Below, in pieces: positions 18,901 to 28,600 of a stretch of 64,000 nt of DNA; positions within the stretch are counted from its first letter, which is position 1, and each line of letters opens with the position of its first letter. Position numbers and translations under genes: made by a program. The DNA is from Arenibacter troitsensis (GTDB lineage Bacteria; Bacteroidota; Bacteroidia; Flavobacteriales; Flavobacteriaceae): assembly GCF_900177645.1 (NCBI RefSeq), contig NZ_FXAO01000001.1, positions 1,075,820 through 1,139,819 on the forward strand, written 5' to 3'. The notes under the pieces are model-generated. The model was given only the letters and a program-made list of their open reading frames with translations, made no database searches and was not told where the DNA came from.

Positions 18901-20138
18901 GGAGCGACCCCTCCATGCTGGAAAAAATAATTTTCAATATACTTTCCAATGCCTTTAAGATTACTCCGGACAATGGTGAGATTACCGTGGGGGTATTTAG
19001 GTGCAACCATAAGGTAAGCTTTCCTTTATTGTATGGTGAAGAGACTTTTCAAGCCCTGGAAATTTATGTGCAGGATACTGGAAGCGGTATTAAAAAAGAA
19101 GAAATCGTCAAAGTGTTTGAACGCTTCTATCAGGTAGAAAATATGAACAGTCAGTATTATGGAGGAACTGGCATCGGCCTAGAGGTAGTCAAGAATTTTG
19201 TAGATCTATTAAAAGGGAAAATAGAAGTGGAAAGTGAGGAACAGAAGGGAACCAAATTTAGGGTATTTCTTCCTCTAGGAAATGCCCATTTTAAACCCAA
19301 CGAATTGTTTTTGCCTCCTAAGAATGATATTGACCACCTTGGTAGGCAGGAATTTGAGGAGGAAATAACACATCAAATACTAGGAACCAACTTACAGAAG
19401 ACCTTGCTCATTGTTGAGGATAACACAGAGTTAAGGGATTACCTTAAAAACGAATTATGCAGTGATTATATGATCATTGAAGCAGTTAACGGGGTACAGG
19501 GTTTGGAATTGGCTACTAGAAGAATTCCAGATATGATACTGACAGATGTGGTAATGCCGGAAATGGACGGATTTGAGTTTTGTAAACTTATCAGGGAAGA
19601 TCTTAAGACCAGTCACATCCCATTATTAATGTTGACTGCCAAAGCGATGACCGATGATTGGGTCAAGGGCATAGATTCGGGTGCCGATGTATATTTGAGC
19701 AAGCCTTTTGAGATGAAGGTTTTAAAGGCACAGTTGAAACAAATTATACATAGTAGACAAGTACTTTTCAAGAAATACTCCAATGATTCCAATAACGTTC
19801 AAATTCCAGGTAATTCGACCAATTTGGACAAAAAATTTATCACCAAAGTTTTGGGCTATATTGCTGAAAATATGTCTGATGAAAACCTCAATGTAGAACT
19901 TTTGGCCGATGAACTTAACTTGAGTAGAAGTCAGTTATACAGAAAGATTAAAGCCCTGACCGGTTATTCTGCAAATGAGTTTTTACGCAAGATAAGATTG
20001 GAAAAGGCAAAGCAAATGTTGGTAAACGGTAATGAATCCATTAGTGAGGTATGCTTCAAGGTTGGATTTTCCTCACCTTCTTATTTCACCAAATGTTTTA
20101 AAGCCCATTTTGGGGTATTGCCCACGGAGATAAAATAA
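15999..20138 (+). CDS. Hybrid two-component system sensor/regulator (one-protein HTCS), xylan-locus regulator
   Basis: 1,379 residues from the ATG at 15999, which opens a signal peptide (MKVALILKIGIVSILLSLGN then IKAQ). Order: about 14 two-component propeller repeats (recurrent IWIGT..GGL motifs) to about 680; Y_Y_Y domain (YLEGFEDKWNYVGENRSATY); one transmembrane helix near 800 (YALISYVLLFCLITYFL); HisKA with H865 in NISHEFRTPLTLI; HATPase with DTGSGIKKEE and GGTGIGLEVV; response-regulator receiver with phospho-acceptor D1183 in LTDVVMPEMDG; AraC-type DNA-binding domain at the C-terminus (LNLSRSQLYRKIKALTGYSA). This family senses an oligosaccharide in the periplasm and activates the adjacent polysaccharide locus. 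Position between GH67 and GH10 makes a xylan-derived ligand likely. Confidence 0.95.
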   Translation: MKVALILKIGIVSILLSLGNIKAQSYGEDYTFVNIEQNNSLRAVSSIVQDSLGLIWMGTNGVGLKKYNGIEISSYKQASNDENTLNSSLIYVVYVDRSNRMWIGSEAGLNLYDRDFDEFKNVVLYKDSTALENVPVRAIQESADGSLVIGSHFNGLFKVDQNSLKGYSIPIQTTVPMAELQINSLIQSSTGKVLMGSNKGLFEYNGTIANPILSTFEATGDKKDFLYNIESMLQDDDGSIWIGTFSNGLIKVEVSPFNSYEVYHYNISNQRILSLVQAPDGNILCGTENDGLFVLKKNGVVQKNYRYNKFNSNSIKSNSIWSLYVDTQDRIWIGYYNNGVGVYDRLYDKFKDIKSLANLNNSLQLPSVTGIVNDKNGKIWIGMDGGGIDIYDPIKKNIVHLKDPNNRLISQLNAGDIVALFMDSNDNLWVGTWNSGIFYLPNNAKAFINYNTSNTNGGLKSNRIMSFSEDSKGVIWIGSYVEGLHSFDPSSKRFSHHNNTIFDDPSPGQGAMRIVLADRNDTIWMGTTSGLYKLSSDFSKPQKVISLRESMHQEVANKLVVDVIVSLYEDSKGKLWIGTDGAGLCRYDPEGDTFTWYGNNDGLGQETIASILEDDNGDIWMGGNNGLSHMSIADGTFKNFDINDGLLSNDFNFNSSYKDENGILYFGNYGGINYIDPKNMKYNNNKPLVYFTDFKIFNKSVVPNQGDSPLKKIIGQTESLSLNHRQSVFTIEYAGINLTRPKKNQYAYYLEGFEDKWNYVGENRSATYTNLPPGDYIFKVKASNNDGIWNETPKTLKLSILPPWWATNYALISYVLLFCLITYFLTNLAKQRIREKRIVQFERDRRIQEETLNDRKIQFFTNISHEFRTPLTLILNPLEDIMDDPALVLSRTVKEKLRIIHKNTTRLKRLIDELMDFRKLEINKLSIKISEMEAIAFVKEIAGHFEEEAVLKNIVFQVESDDLPITLWSDPSMLEKIIFNILSNAFKITPDNGEITVGVFRCNHKVSFPLLYGEETFQALEIYVQDTGSGIKKEEIVKVFERFYQVENMNSQYYGGTGIGLEVVKNFVDLLKGKIEVESEEQKGTKFRVFLPLGNAHFKPNELFLPPKNDIDHLGRQEFEEEITHQILGTNLQKTLLIVEDNTELRDYLKNELCSDYMIIEAVNGVQGLELATRRIPDMILTDVVMPEMDGFEFCKLIREDLKTSHIPLLMLTAKAMTDDWVKGIDSGADVYLSKPFEMKVLKAQLKQIIHSRQVLFKKYSNDSNNVQIPGNSTNLDKKFITKVLGYIAENMSDENLNVELLADELNLSRSQLYRKIKALTGYSANEFLRKIRLEKAKQMLVNGNESISEVCFKVGFSSPSYFTKCFKAHFGVLPTEIK

Positions 20139-20385
20139 AGGCAAATGTTTATGGGTAAGGTACTATTTAAGTACGCTAGGGAAGGAATAGGATTCTTAAA
20201 CTGGTATTTGGTGAAGTCATGGCAAATTTTCAAATTGGATTTTATTCAATCCGATATTTCCGATATGCCCCAAAATTTCTAAAAACCGCATCAAATGTAG
20301 TATCCAAAGGCTGCGATTTTGGCGATTTTTACCTATCAAACCATAATCAGGTTGACGTAGGTTTTTGATGTGGCAAATTATTAAA

Positions 20386-21549
20386 ATGAAAAATATACTA
20401 CTAGCCTTTTTATTGATAGCCTTTAATAATGTATTAAAAGCCCAATCAATAAACATTGGTGCCGAACTTAGTGATGATATCATTACACGCTATCAGCCAA
20501 CCATTAATACTATGACAGGAAAAGGATGGGACCATTCAAATAGTATAATTCTTCATGGTATTGAAAAGATATATTTAAAAGACAAAGACGCTAGATATCT
20601 TGAATACATAAAAAAATTTGTAGACGAATTTGTTGATGAAAATGGAGTTATTACCGATTTAAAGCCGGAATTGGATAGAATTCAACCAGGAGTATTATGC
20701 TTATTCCTCTATGAAGAAACAGGGGAATTAAAGTACAAGTATGCTGCAACTCAATTAAAGAATTACGTTTTAAATTCTTCACTTTTCAAGACAACACCTG
20801 AAGGTGGATTTTGGCACAAAAACAATGACCATTACAACGGCGTAATGACGATAGATGGAGCATATATGTTAAGTCCTTTTCTTATAAAATATGGCACTTT
20901 ATTTCATGATAGTTTAAGCATTGAAACCGCTATTAATCAAACCTTATTAATAGCCTCAAAGACCTTTAATATTGAAACTAATTTGCCTTATCATGGCTGG
21001 GACTCTAATAAAAATAAAGAATGGGCAAACCCCATAACAGGTACTTCTACTGAAATATGGAGCAGAAGTATTGGATGGTTTTCAATGGCATTGATCGATA
21101 TATTAGAGTATCTACCTAGCTCTCATAAAGATTATGCAAAAATTCTTTATTTGTATCAACATTTATCAAAAGGGATTAAAGAACACCAACATAGTAACGG
21201 CATGTGGTACCAGCTATTGATGCGAAATAGCATGGTTGATAATTATCCTGAAACAAGTGGTAGCGGAATGATTATATATGCTTTAAAAAAAGGAATATCT
21301 AAGGGTTTTTTAGATGAAGGCTACATTGAAATAGTTGATAAAGGATGGATGGCATTGAAGACTTTTGTTAAGTTTTCTTCCGATGGAAGCATGATAGTAA
21401 ATTCTTTCTGTCCAGGAATGGGCATTCAAAAAAGTGCAATTGACTATTTAGCCGTCCGGCCAGTTAGCAGTCCTTCAACAGAAGAGAAACAACAACCACA
21501 TGGATACTGTGCAGTTTTAATGGCGGCGTCAGTAATGAAAACAAAATAA
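20386..21549 (+). CDS. GH105/GH88-type unsaturated uronyl hydrolase, exported
   Basis: 387 residues from the ATG at 20386 (MKNILLAFLLIAFNNVLKAQ, signal peptide); an ATG 21 bases upstream is in frame but would spoil the signal. Alpha/alpha6-barrel segments match the YteR/GH105 group: WDHSNSIILHGIEKIYLKD, DRIQPGVLCLFLYEETG, GGFWHKNNDHYNGVMTIDGA then YMLSPFLIKYG, IWSRSIGWFSMALIDILEY and the C-terminal HGYCAVLMAAS. Family enzymes hydrolyse the unsaturated uronic acid left by polysaccharide lyases, usually rhamnogalacturonan, so it is odd in a xylan locus with no lyase. The gene is visibly more AT-rich than its neighbours and is followed three bases after the stop by a long inverted repeat, so I infer acquisition by transfer. 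Confidence 0.85.
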   Translation: MKNILLAFLLIAFNNVLKAQSINIGAELSDDIITRYQPTINTMTGKGWDHSNSIILHGIEKIYLKDKDARYLEYIKKFVDEFVDENGVITDLKPELDRIQPGVLCLFLYEETGELKYKYAATQLKNYVLNSSLFKTTPEGGFWHKNNDHYNGVMTIDGAYMLSPFLIKYGTLFHDSLSIETAINQTLLIASKTFNIETNLPYHGWDSNKNKEWANPITGTSTEIWSRSIGWFSMALIDILEYLPSSHKDYAKILYLYQHLSKGIKEHQHSNGMWYQLLMRNSMVDNYPETSGSGMIIYALKKGISKGFLDEGYIEIVDKGWMALKTFVKFSSDGSMIVNSFCPGMGIQKSAIDYLAVRPVSSPSTEEKQQPHGYCAVLMAASVMKTK

Positions 21550-21551
21550 AA

Positions 21552-21683
21552 TGCTACAACAATGTATATAAAAAATAAGCGAAACAGTAATGAATTCAAG
21601 GCTTTTGGCTCGTATCAAACTTTTTGCTTAGTCGAAAGTTTAGTACTTCGGAACCGCCTACTTTTTATATACTAACCGATGCA
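21552..21683. repeat. Long imperfect inverted repeat after GH105 (attC-like cassette end)
   Basis: Starts three bases after the GH105 stop with TGCTACAACAATG. The arms 21552-21581 and 21655-21683 pair imperfectly and include the complementary runs GTATATAAAAA and TTTTTATATAC plus GCG/CGC, around a loop of about 75 nt. A large imperfect hairpin at the 3' end of a single foreign-looking gene is the architecture of an integron attC site. The same GCTACAAYAAC opening follows the aminopeptidase-like gene at 50 kb. Its identity as a recombination site is inferred. Confidence 0.6.
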
Positions 21684-21716
21684 TTAGAAATTACGATCCC
21701 AAATTAAAATTAAATT

Positions 21717-22850
21717 ATGGTTCCCAATATTAAAGTTATTGTTGTTTTCCTTGCCACTTTGATCGGCATATTTGGATGTGGTCATAAAATCATGGAAATG
21801 GAAACCTTGCAAAAAAGACAAACATTTGGTCTTAAGGATGTCTTTTTTAACGATTTTCTCGTTGGAGCTGCCGTTAATGAACAGTTGATTTCTGGAAAAG
21901 ATTCATTGGCCTTAAAACTGGTAGCTAGTGAATACAATTCAATAAGTCCGGAAAATGTAATGAAGTGGATGTATATCCACCCAGAGCCGTCCTTATTCAA
22001 TTTTGAAAAGGCCGATAGCTATATAGATTTAGGTGTGAAGAATAACCTTTACACTTTGGGACACACCCTTGTTTGGCATAGCCAAGCCCCTGATTATCTA
22101 AATAAAGTGAACGATAGTGCTGCCTTGGCCCGGTATCTGGAAAATCATATCACAACATTGGTAACAAGGTATAAGGGCAGGATTGCCGCTTGGGATGTGG
22201 TAAATGAGGCTTTAAACGAAGATGGTTCCTTAAGGCAAAGTGTTTTTTTAAAATACTTGGGAGAGGATTATATAAAAATGGCTTTTGAACTGGCGGAAAA
22301 GGCCGATCCAGGAGCTCATTTGATCTACAACGACTATAATCTATGGAAACCGGAAAAGAGGATGGGTGTTGTTAGGTTGGTAAAGCAGTTACAGGATAAT
22401 GGCATAAAAATAGATGCCGTAGGGCTGCAGGGGCACTGGAATTTATCCGAACCTTCATTGGCCGATATAGAACAAAGTATTGTCACGTTTAATGAACTGG
22501 GGCTAAAAGTACATTTTTCCGAATTGGATATTAGCGTACTACCCAATCCTTGGGACCTGGTTGGGGCAGATATTAGCCAGAATTTCGATGAAAACTCCTA
22601 CATGAATCCCTATCCCAAAAGTATACCGGATTCGGTCCAGATGGCATTGGCCAATCGTTATCAAGATATTTTTAGGCTTTTTTTAAAGCATAGGGATAAG
22701 ATAGATAGGGTTACTTTTTGGGGTATTAGCGACCAAGGTTCCTGGCTTAACAACTGGCCTATTAAGGGAAGGGTAAACTATCCTTTACTATTCGATAGAC
22801 ATTTTAATCCCAAGATGGCCTATGATAGCATAGTTGCCCTAAAATTATGA
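21717..22850 (+). CDS. GH10 endo-1,4-beta-xylanase, lipoprotein
   Basis: 377 residues. The signal ends in a lipobox-like LIGIFGCG (Cys at 21), so the enzyme is probably anchored to a membrane. The GH10 barrel carries SPENVMKWMYIHPEPSLFNF, GHTLVWHSQAPDYL, acid/base E164 in WDVVNEALNED, and nucleophile E269 in HFSELDISVLP, then WGISDQGSWLNNW. Length is typical for a single-domain xylanase with no carbohydrate-binding module. It cuts the xylan backbone and yields the glucuronyl-oligomers that GH67 needs. A GPH symporter follows after 31 bp and a GH43 after that, so the three form a plus-strand operon. Confidence 0.96.
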   Translation: MVPNIKVIVVFLATLIGIFGCGHKIMEMETLQKRQTFGLKDVFFNDFLVGAAVNEQLISGKDSLALKLVASEYNSISPENVMKWMYIHPEPSLFNFEKADSYIDLGVKNNLYTLGHTLVWHSQAPDYLNKVNDSAALARYLENHITTLVTRYKGRIAAWDVVNEALNEDGSLRQSVFLKYLGEDYIKMAFELAEKADPGAHLIYNDYNLWKPEKRMGVVRLVKQLQDNGIKIDAVGLQGHWNLSEPSLADIEQSIVTFNELGLKVHFSELDISVLPNPWDLVGADISQNFDENSYMNPYPKSIPDSVQMALANRYQDIFRLFLKHRDKIDRVTFWGISDQGSWLNNWPIKGRVNYPLLFDRHFNPKMAYDSIVALKL

Positions 22851-22881
22851 TTGCCTTACATCAAATTAATCTAAAGTATAC

Positions 22882-24342
22882 ATGACTAACAATTCACAAA
22901 ATCTATCCATAAAGGAAAAAATTGGATATAGTCTGGGGGATTTGGCCGCCAACTTGGTTTTTCAGACCTTAATGACCTATTTGGCCTATTTTTATACGGA
23001 TATTTATGGTCTTGAGGCCAACCATGCCTCCGCAATTATGTTAACGGTAGGGCTTGTAGCGGCCTTTGGCTTTAATCCAATTATTGGTGCATTGGCCGAT
23101 AGGACCAAATCCAAATGGGGGAAATTTAGACCTTGGATTCTGTGGACCGCCGTTCCCTTGGGGGTTGTGGCGCTATTGGCTTTTAGTACACCGGATTTTG
23201 AGTACAAGGGCAAAGTAATTTACGCAGTGGTAACCTATACGCTTTTACTCCTATTGTATGCGGCCAATAATTTGCCTTATTCGGCCTTGAGCGGGGTAAT
23301 AACAGGGAACATGGCCGATAGGAATAGCTTATCGTCCTATAGGTTTGTGGCCGTCATGTTTGCCCAGTTTTTTGTACAGGTCTTTATGTTGCCCATAATA
23401 GAAACTGCCGGTGGTGGTGATAAGGCCATCGGAATTGAAAAAGTGATGACTTGGTTGGCAATAATTGGGACAATAATGCTACTCATCACTTTCTTTGCCA
23501 CCAAGGAACGTATTGTTCCCAGACCGGAACAATCTTCAAGTTTGGCAGAAGACATTAAGGACTTGTTTAAAAATAGGCCATGGGTCATAATTCTTTCGGT
23601 TACCACCTTGGTTTTTATTACCCTTGCCCTTAAGGGAGGTGCTTATGTGTATTATTTTGAGAATTACGTTGGCAAGGAAGAGCTGACCCAACTTATACAG
23701 CCCATATTGGATACTTTGGCTGGGATAGGTATTAACTTTTTTGGTGAAAATCCCGTCTCGGCCGGATTTGGCCTATTCAATGCTGGGGGAATTATATTCA
23801 TGATTCTGGGCATTACACTTTCAAAAAGATTTGCGGACAAGTATGGTAAACGGGATGTTTTTAGTGTAGCCCTGTTTATGGCAACATTCTTTATCTTTAT
23901 ATTTTACTTTTTTTCGCCAGGGTCGGTAGAGTTGATTTTCCTTTCGCAAATACTTCACGGTTTTTTCTATGGACTTACAATTCCATTGCTTTGGGCTATG
24001 ATCGCCGATGTGGCCGACTATTCCGAGTGGAAAAACAACCGTAGGGCCACAGCCATAATCTTTTCGGCAATGATGGTAGGCTTAAAGGGCGGCCTTAGTA
24101 TTGGTAGTGCATTGGTAACTTGGATTTTGGGCCTATACAAGTATATAACCAAGGAAGCCGCCATAGCTGGGGAGGTAATAGTGCAACCCGATACTGCTGT
24201 TCAAGGTACCAAAATGTTGGTAAGTATTTTTCCTGCTATTCCCTTTTTGATAGCCATTGGGCTGCTTGTTTTATATGATATTGATAAAAAAATGGAGGTT
24301 GAAATCGAACGAGACCTCAAGGAACGAAGAAATAACGGATAA
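22882..24342 (+). CDS. GPH-family sugar:cation symporter (MFS), xylo-oligosaccharide import
   Basis: 486 residues with about 12 hydrophobic segments. Family marks: start KEKIGYSLGDLAANLVFQ, the loop ADRTKSKWGKFRPWILW, and DVADYSEWKNNRRATAIIFS in the second half. These belong to the glycoside-pentoside-hexuronide cation symporters, as in XynB/XylP-type transporters. Located between GH10 and GH43 genes with gaps of 31 and 12 bp. The position implies import of xylobiose or short xylo-oligosaccharides across the inner membrane for the signal-less GH43. Substrate inferred from context. Confidence 0.92.
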   Translation: MTNNSQNLSIKEKIGYSLGDLAANLVFQTLMTYLAYFYTDIYGLEANHASAIMLTVGLVAAFGFNPIIGALADRTKSKWGKFRPWILWTAVPLGVVALLAFSTPDFEYKGKVIYAVVTYTLLLLLYAANNLPYSALSGVITGNMADRNSLSSYRFVAVMFAQFFVQVFMLPIIETAGGGDKAIGIEKVMTWLAIIGTIMLLITFFATKERIVPRPEQSSSLAEDIKDLFKNRPWVIILSVTTLVFITLALKGGAYVYYFENYVGKEELTQLIQPILDTLAGIGINFFGENPVSAGFGLFNAGGIIFMILGITLSKRFADKYGKRDVFSVALFMATFFIFIFYFFSPGSVELIFLSQILHGFFYGLTIPLLWAMIADVADYSEWKNNRRATAIIFSAMMVGLKGGLSIGSALVTWILGLYKYITKEAAIAGEVIVQPDTAVQGTKMLVSIFPAIPFLIAIGLLVLYDIDKKMEVEIERDLKERRNNG

Positions 24343-24354
24343 AAATTATTAAAC

Positions 24355-25377
24355 ATGCCAGAAGAACCCATATCCCATATAGATTTTGATGAATTGAATT
24401 TGAAGGCCATTTCACAGCCTATTGTAAGCCACTTATATACTGCGGACCCCTCTGCACATGTGTTTGACGGTAAGATTTATATTTATCCCTCCCATGATAT
24501 TGATGCTGGTATTCCATTTAACGATAACGGTGATCATTTTGCTATGGAGGACTACCATGTAATTTCTATGGATACCATTCAAGGACCGGCCGTCGATCAC
24601 GGAGTTGCCTTACATGTTAAGGACGTTCCTTGGGCAAAAAGACAGCTATGGGCTCCTGATGCCGCTCATAAAAATGGGCAATATTATCTCTTTTTTCCTG
24701 CAAAAAGGGCAGACGGTATTTTTCAAATAGGGGTGGCAATTGCGGGCCGTCCAGAGGGACCATTTATTGCCCAAAACGAACCTATTTTAAAAAGTTACAG
24801 TATAGACCCTGCGGTTTACGAAGATAATGACGGAAGCTACTATATGTATTTTGGAGGTATTTGGGGGGGGCAGCTTCAAAAGTATAGGAAGAATATCTAC
24901 AACGAGGCGCATGAATTGCCAGCGGACCATGAACCGGCCCTCTTGCCCTTGGTAGCTAAAATGACCGACGACCTTTTGCAATTTGCTGAGGATCCCAAGG
25001 AGGTGGAAATACTGGATGAAAACGGTGAATTGCTACTGGCCGGGGACAACGATAGACGTTTTTTTGAAGCTTCATGGGTTCATAAATATGGTGGCAAATA
25101 CTATTTTTCATATTCTACAGGGGATACACATTATATATGCTATGCGGTAGGGAGGAGTCCTTATGGCCCATTTACTTATTGGGGGCGGATATTAAATCCT
25201 GTAGTAGGTTGGACATCTCACCATTCCATCTGTGAAGTAAATGGGAAATGGTATCTTTTTTATCATGATTCAAGTCTGTCCAAAGGAGTCACGCATTTAA
25301 GATCCGTAAAGCTTACGGAGTTGGTGCACAGACAGGATGGGACCATAGAAACTATTGATCCGTACAACAAGTTGTAG
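24355..25377 (+). CDS. Cytoplasmic GH43 beta-xylosidase / arabinofuranosidase-type enzyme
   Basis: 340 residues, no signal peptide, so cytoplasmic. Five-bladed propeller with catalytic base D31 (YTADPSAHVF), transition modulator D151 (SIDPAVYED) and acid E238 (FFEASWVHKYGGKYY). A histidine-containing segment GWTSHHSICEVNGKWYLF follows, as in many GH43 enzymes. Together with the symporter 12 bp upstream it would split imported xylo-oligosaccharides into xylose. Subfamily cannot be decided by eye; arabinofuranosidase activity is the main alternative. Last gene of the plus-strand xylan operon, convergent with the VCBS gene. Confidence 0.9.
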   Translation: MPEEPISHIDFDELNLKAISQPIVSHLYTADPSAHVFDGKIYIYPSHDIDAGIPFNDNGDHFAMEDYHVISMDTIQGPAVDHGVALHVKDVPWAKRQLWAPDAAHKNGQYYLFFPAKRADGIFQIGVAIAGRPEGPFIAQNEPILKSYSIDPAVYEDNDGSYYMYFGGIWGGQLQKYRKNIYNEAHELPADHEPALLPLVAKMTDDLLQFAEDPKEVEILDENGELLLAGDNDRRFFEASWVHKYGGKYYFSYSTGDTHYICYAVGRSPYGPFTYWGRILNPVVGWTSHHSICEVNGKWYLFYHDSSLSKGVTHLRSVKLTELVHRQDGTIETIDPYNKL

Positions 25378-25480
25378 CCAACGTAAAACTTCCCTTTTAT
25401 GACCAAGTAGGAGGCGGAATGCGGGCATCATATTGGTATCCGTGCCATTACATTAAAACAGGCCCGCCCAGTTACAATAG

Positions 25481-25639
25481 TCTTTATTAGTGAAACTCAA
25501 TATGGAGAAGTCGGTAAGACGCACTTAAAATTGCAAGTAGAACTAATCCCGCCTTTTTTGGCGGGATCTAAGTTCAATACCTCGACCCTAGGGTCGATTC
25601 CTATTATTGGGTTCAGGGCTTGGCTTGAGGTTGATTACC
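25481..25639. repeat. Hairpin-rich dispersed repeat, copy 2
   Basis: Direct repeat of 11497-11653. Stems here are better than in copy 1: ATCCCGCC/GGCGGGAT around a T6 loop at 25546-25567, and a perfect 16-bp palindrome TCGACCCTAGGGTCGA at 25582-25597. It sits between the convergent GH43 and VCBS genes, ending three bases before the VCBS stop, and may work as a bidirectional terminator. Base changes that keep the stems suggest selection on structure. Confidence 0.8.
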
Positions 25640-25641
25640 TT

Positions 25642-28600
25642 TTATTTAACTTGGATGAACTGCAGATAGTCATTGTTTTTTGCCGCTATTATAAAGGATT
25701 TATTATTAGTATTTACGGGTAACATGTCCTTAACATCCCCAGGTACAAATAATCCACTCTGGTTGGGGTGTACTGGTCTAAAGCCTCCTTTTCCATTTCC
25801 TTTTAGGAAAAGTCCATGGCCGGCGTCATTACGGGGAGTTTCAACTTCGGATACAAATAGGTTGCCCGCTATTATACAATCCAAATGGCCATCTTTGTCA
25901 TAGTCGTTTACTAGGATTTTGTTGATGCTGGAGGTTTGGGCTTCCCTTGGGAGCTGGTGTGGGACCAATTGACCATTTTTGTTCTCCAAATAGATACTGG
26001 CAAACGATTTTACTTGATAATGCAATGAAGATTCCAGCGCCTTTTCACTATAAACGTCCTTCAAAGTGGCCTGGGCAAAACTCTCATAGTCCTTAAACTT
26101 TTGTTTAATTCCCGGTATTTGTTGAGAGGAACATTCCCTTCCCCTTAGTGGGTATTGTTCTCCATCATTATAATAACTCAGCACAATATCCGCAGCGTTA
26201 TCCTTGTCAAAGTCATTGGCATAAATATCGAAAGTCTCCTCCTTTGTTGCTTTGTATTTGTAATTTAAACCATTATTCCCAACGATATAATCCATATCCC
26301 CATCACCATCAAAATCTCCTTTTTCTATGCTCCACCACCATCCGGTAGAGTCCTTGGTAAGTCCCATTTCCTCGGAAACTTCCTTGAATCCGCTCGTCGT
26401 ATTTTTAAAAACCCTTATGGGCATCCATTCACCAACTACTATGATATCCAACCTATTATCATTATCTATGTCGGAAATCACCGCACTGGTAGCCATTCCC
26501 AGGTTTTCAAACTCAGGAACATGCATTTCTGGGGAAATGATAAATTTAACATTGTTATCATCACTAACATTTTGTAGGATAAAACTAGTAGCAGGTGAAG
26601 GATAGTTGCCTGGGACCTGTCTGCCCAAGACCAGTAAATCCTCCTTGCCATCATTATTAAAATCGGCATGGTACACTTTTGAACCACTTTGCTTTATTGA
26701 TGGCAAGGAGTTTTTATGGGCTTTCGAGAATTTCCCCGTTCCATTATTTAAGTATAACCTGTCTTGTAAGGCTTCGGAATTTGGGGAAAATTCATATCCT
26801 CCGCTTACAACATAAAGATCATTGTCTCCATCCCCGTCGGCATCAAATAATAGTGCTCCTGAGTCCTCGCTAATTTTGTCTTCTTCCAAAAAACTGGAGG
26901 TTACCTTTATAAAGGCATTGGATTCTTGGATGAAAATACTTCCCGGGAATCCAGCTGATCCCCCTACATAATAATCATCCATCCCATCGTTGTTCATGTC
27001 ACCAACGGCGATGGCCGGCCCAAAGGCGGACATTTTGTGAGGCAAGAGTACTTGTACAGCAAAATCGTCAAAGTCATTTTCCTCATGAAAGTGTTTGGGA
27101 AAGATATCGCTGTTATCCGTTGTAAACAGGGACGTATTGTCTGTGGCAGGCATTTCATGGATTTGGGCGTTGGAATAATCAATAATTAAGGTCTGATTAG
27201 GGTCTATGTTGTTTAGCTCTTCAATTTTTCCATCTGTCCATACTATTCTTAAAAGATCAATTTTTTTGGATTTGCCCAGCCCAAAGTGTAGTTCTGGTGC
27301 TACAGAGGATTGAAAACCTCTGGTTAGGGTAAGTTCTTGCATCTGTGTTTGTCCTTCAGTAGTTATATATACCCTGTTGCCTAAGCCAAATTTATTACCT
27401 GGTAGACCGTTAAATTTAATTTTTAGATACCCATTGAATTCCGAACTTTTATTCTCAAAAACCGAAGCATGGTCGTCTATATTATTGGTAATGATTTCAA
27501 GATCCCCGTCATTGTCAAGATCGGCGTAGACCACACCATTGGAAAAACCTTTATACTCAATTCCCCAATCTTCGTTTGCTTTCTCGAACTCCAGATTTCC
27601 TTTGTTTTTAAAAATAAAGTTGTCTATTTTTTCGGAAGGGATGGCCTGACTTAATTGCAAAAGGCTGTCCGAACTAAGTTTTATGCCCTTTAACTTATTA
27701 AAATAGTCATTGTTGTTGATTTCCCTTCTTGTGCCGTTGGATACAAAGAGATCCTTTAGGCCATCATTATCAAAATCGGCGAACAAGGGTCCCCAACTCC
27801 AATCGGTTGAAGAGGTTCCGGTAAGTCTTGAAACATTGGAAAAGTGTGGTACCCCGTCTTCAAATACTCCAGAATTCAACTGCATGCAGTTGTGCATATA
27901 TTGGTATCCGAATCCTGAGCTGACAACATCCCAAAACAAGGCTATGTTCATACTGGCCATATTGGTTTTTTTACGTCTGTTGTCCTTGGCGTCCATATCT
28001 ACCTGAAAGATATCCAAATTGCCGTCGTTGTTGAAATCGGCTATGTCAGCTCCCATGCCGTAGAAGGATGTATGTTGGGTGGCCTTCTTCACCACTTCCT
28101 TAAAAGTGCCATCCTGGTTGTTGATGAACATATAATCCGGAGATCTAAAGTCGTTGGATACATAGATGTCGGGCCAAGTGTCATTATTGAGATCCCCCAC
28201 TGTGGCACTCAGCGTTAGACCAAAGTTTTTAAGTCCGGATTCATCGGTAACATTGGTAAATAGCTCCCCGTCATTCCGGTACAGATAATCCATATCGGTA
28301 TCGGAAACATTTTTCATGTTATATAAATAGACAAATGAAGGTGAATCAAATTTGGTAGGAGGGTAATTGGCAACGTATAGATCCAAATCCCCATCTTTAT
28401 CATAATCGAAAAAGGTAGCCTGTACACTATTACCAATATTGTCCACGCCATATTTTTCGGCCATTTCCTCAAAAGTACCATCGCCTTTATTTACGTACAA
28501 TTGATTATTTTTTTTACCAAATTTGCCACCCACCGAGCAATAGATATCCAGTAACCCATCTCCGTTGATATCCGCCATGGTTGCCCCTGTGTACCAGCGG

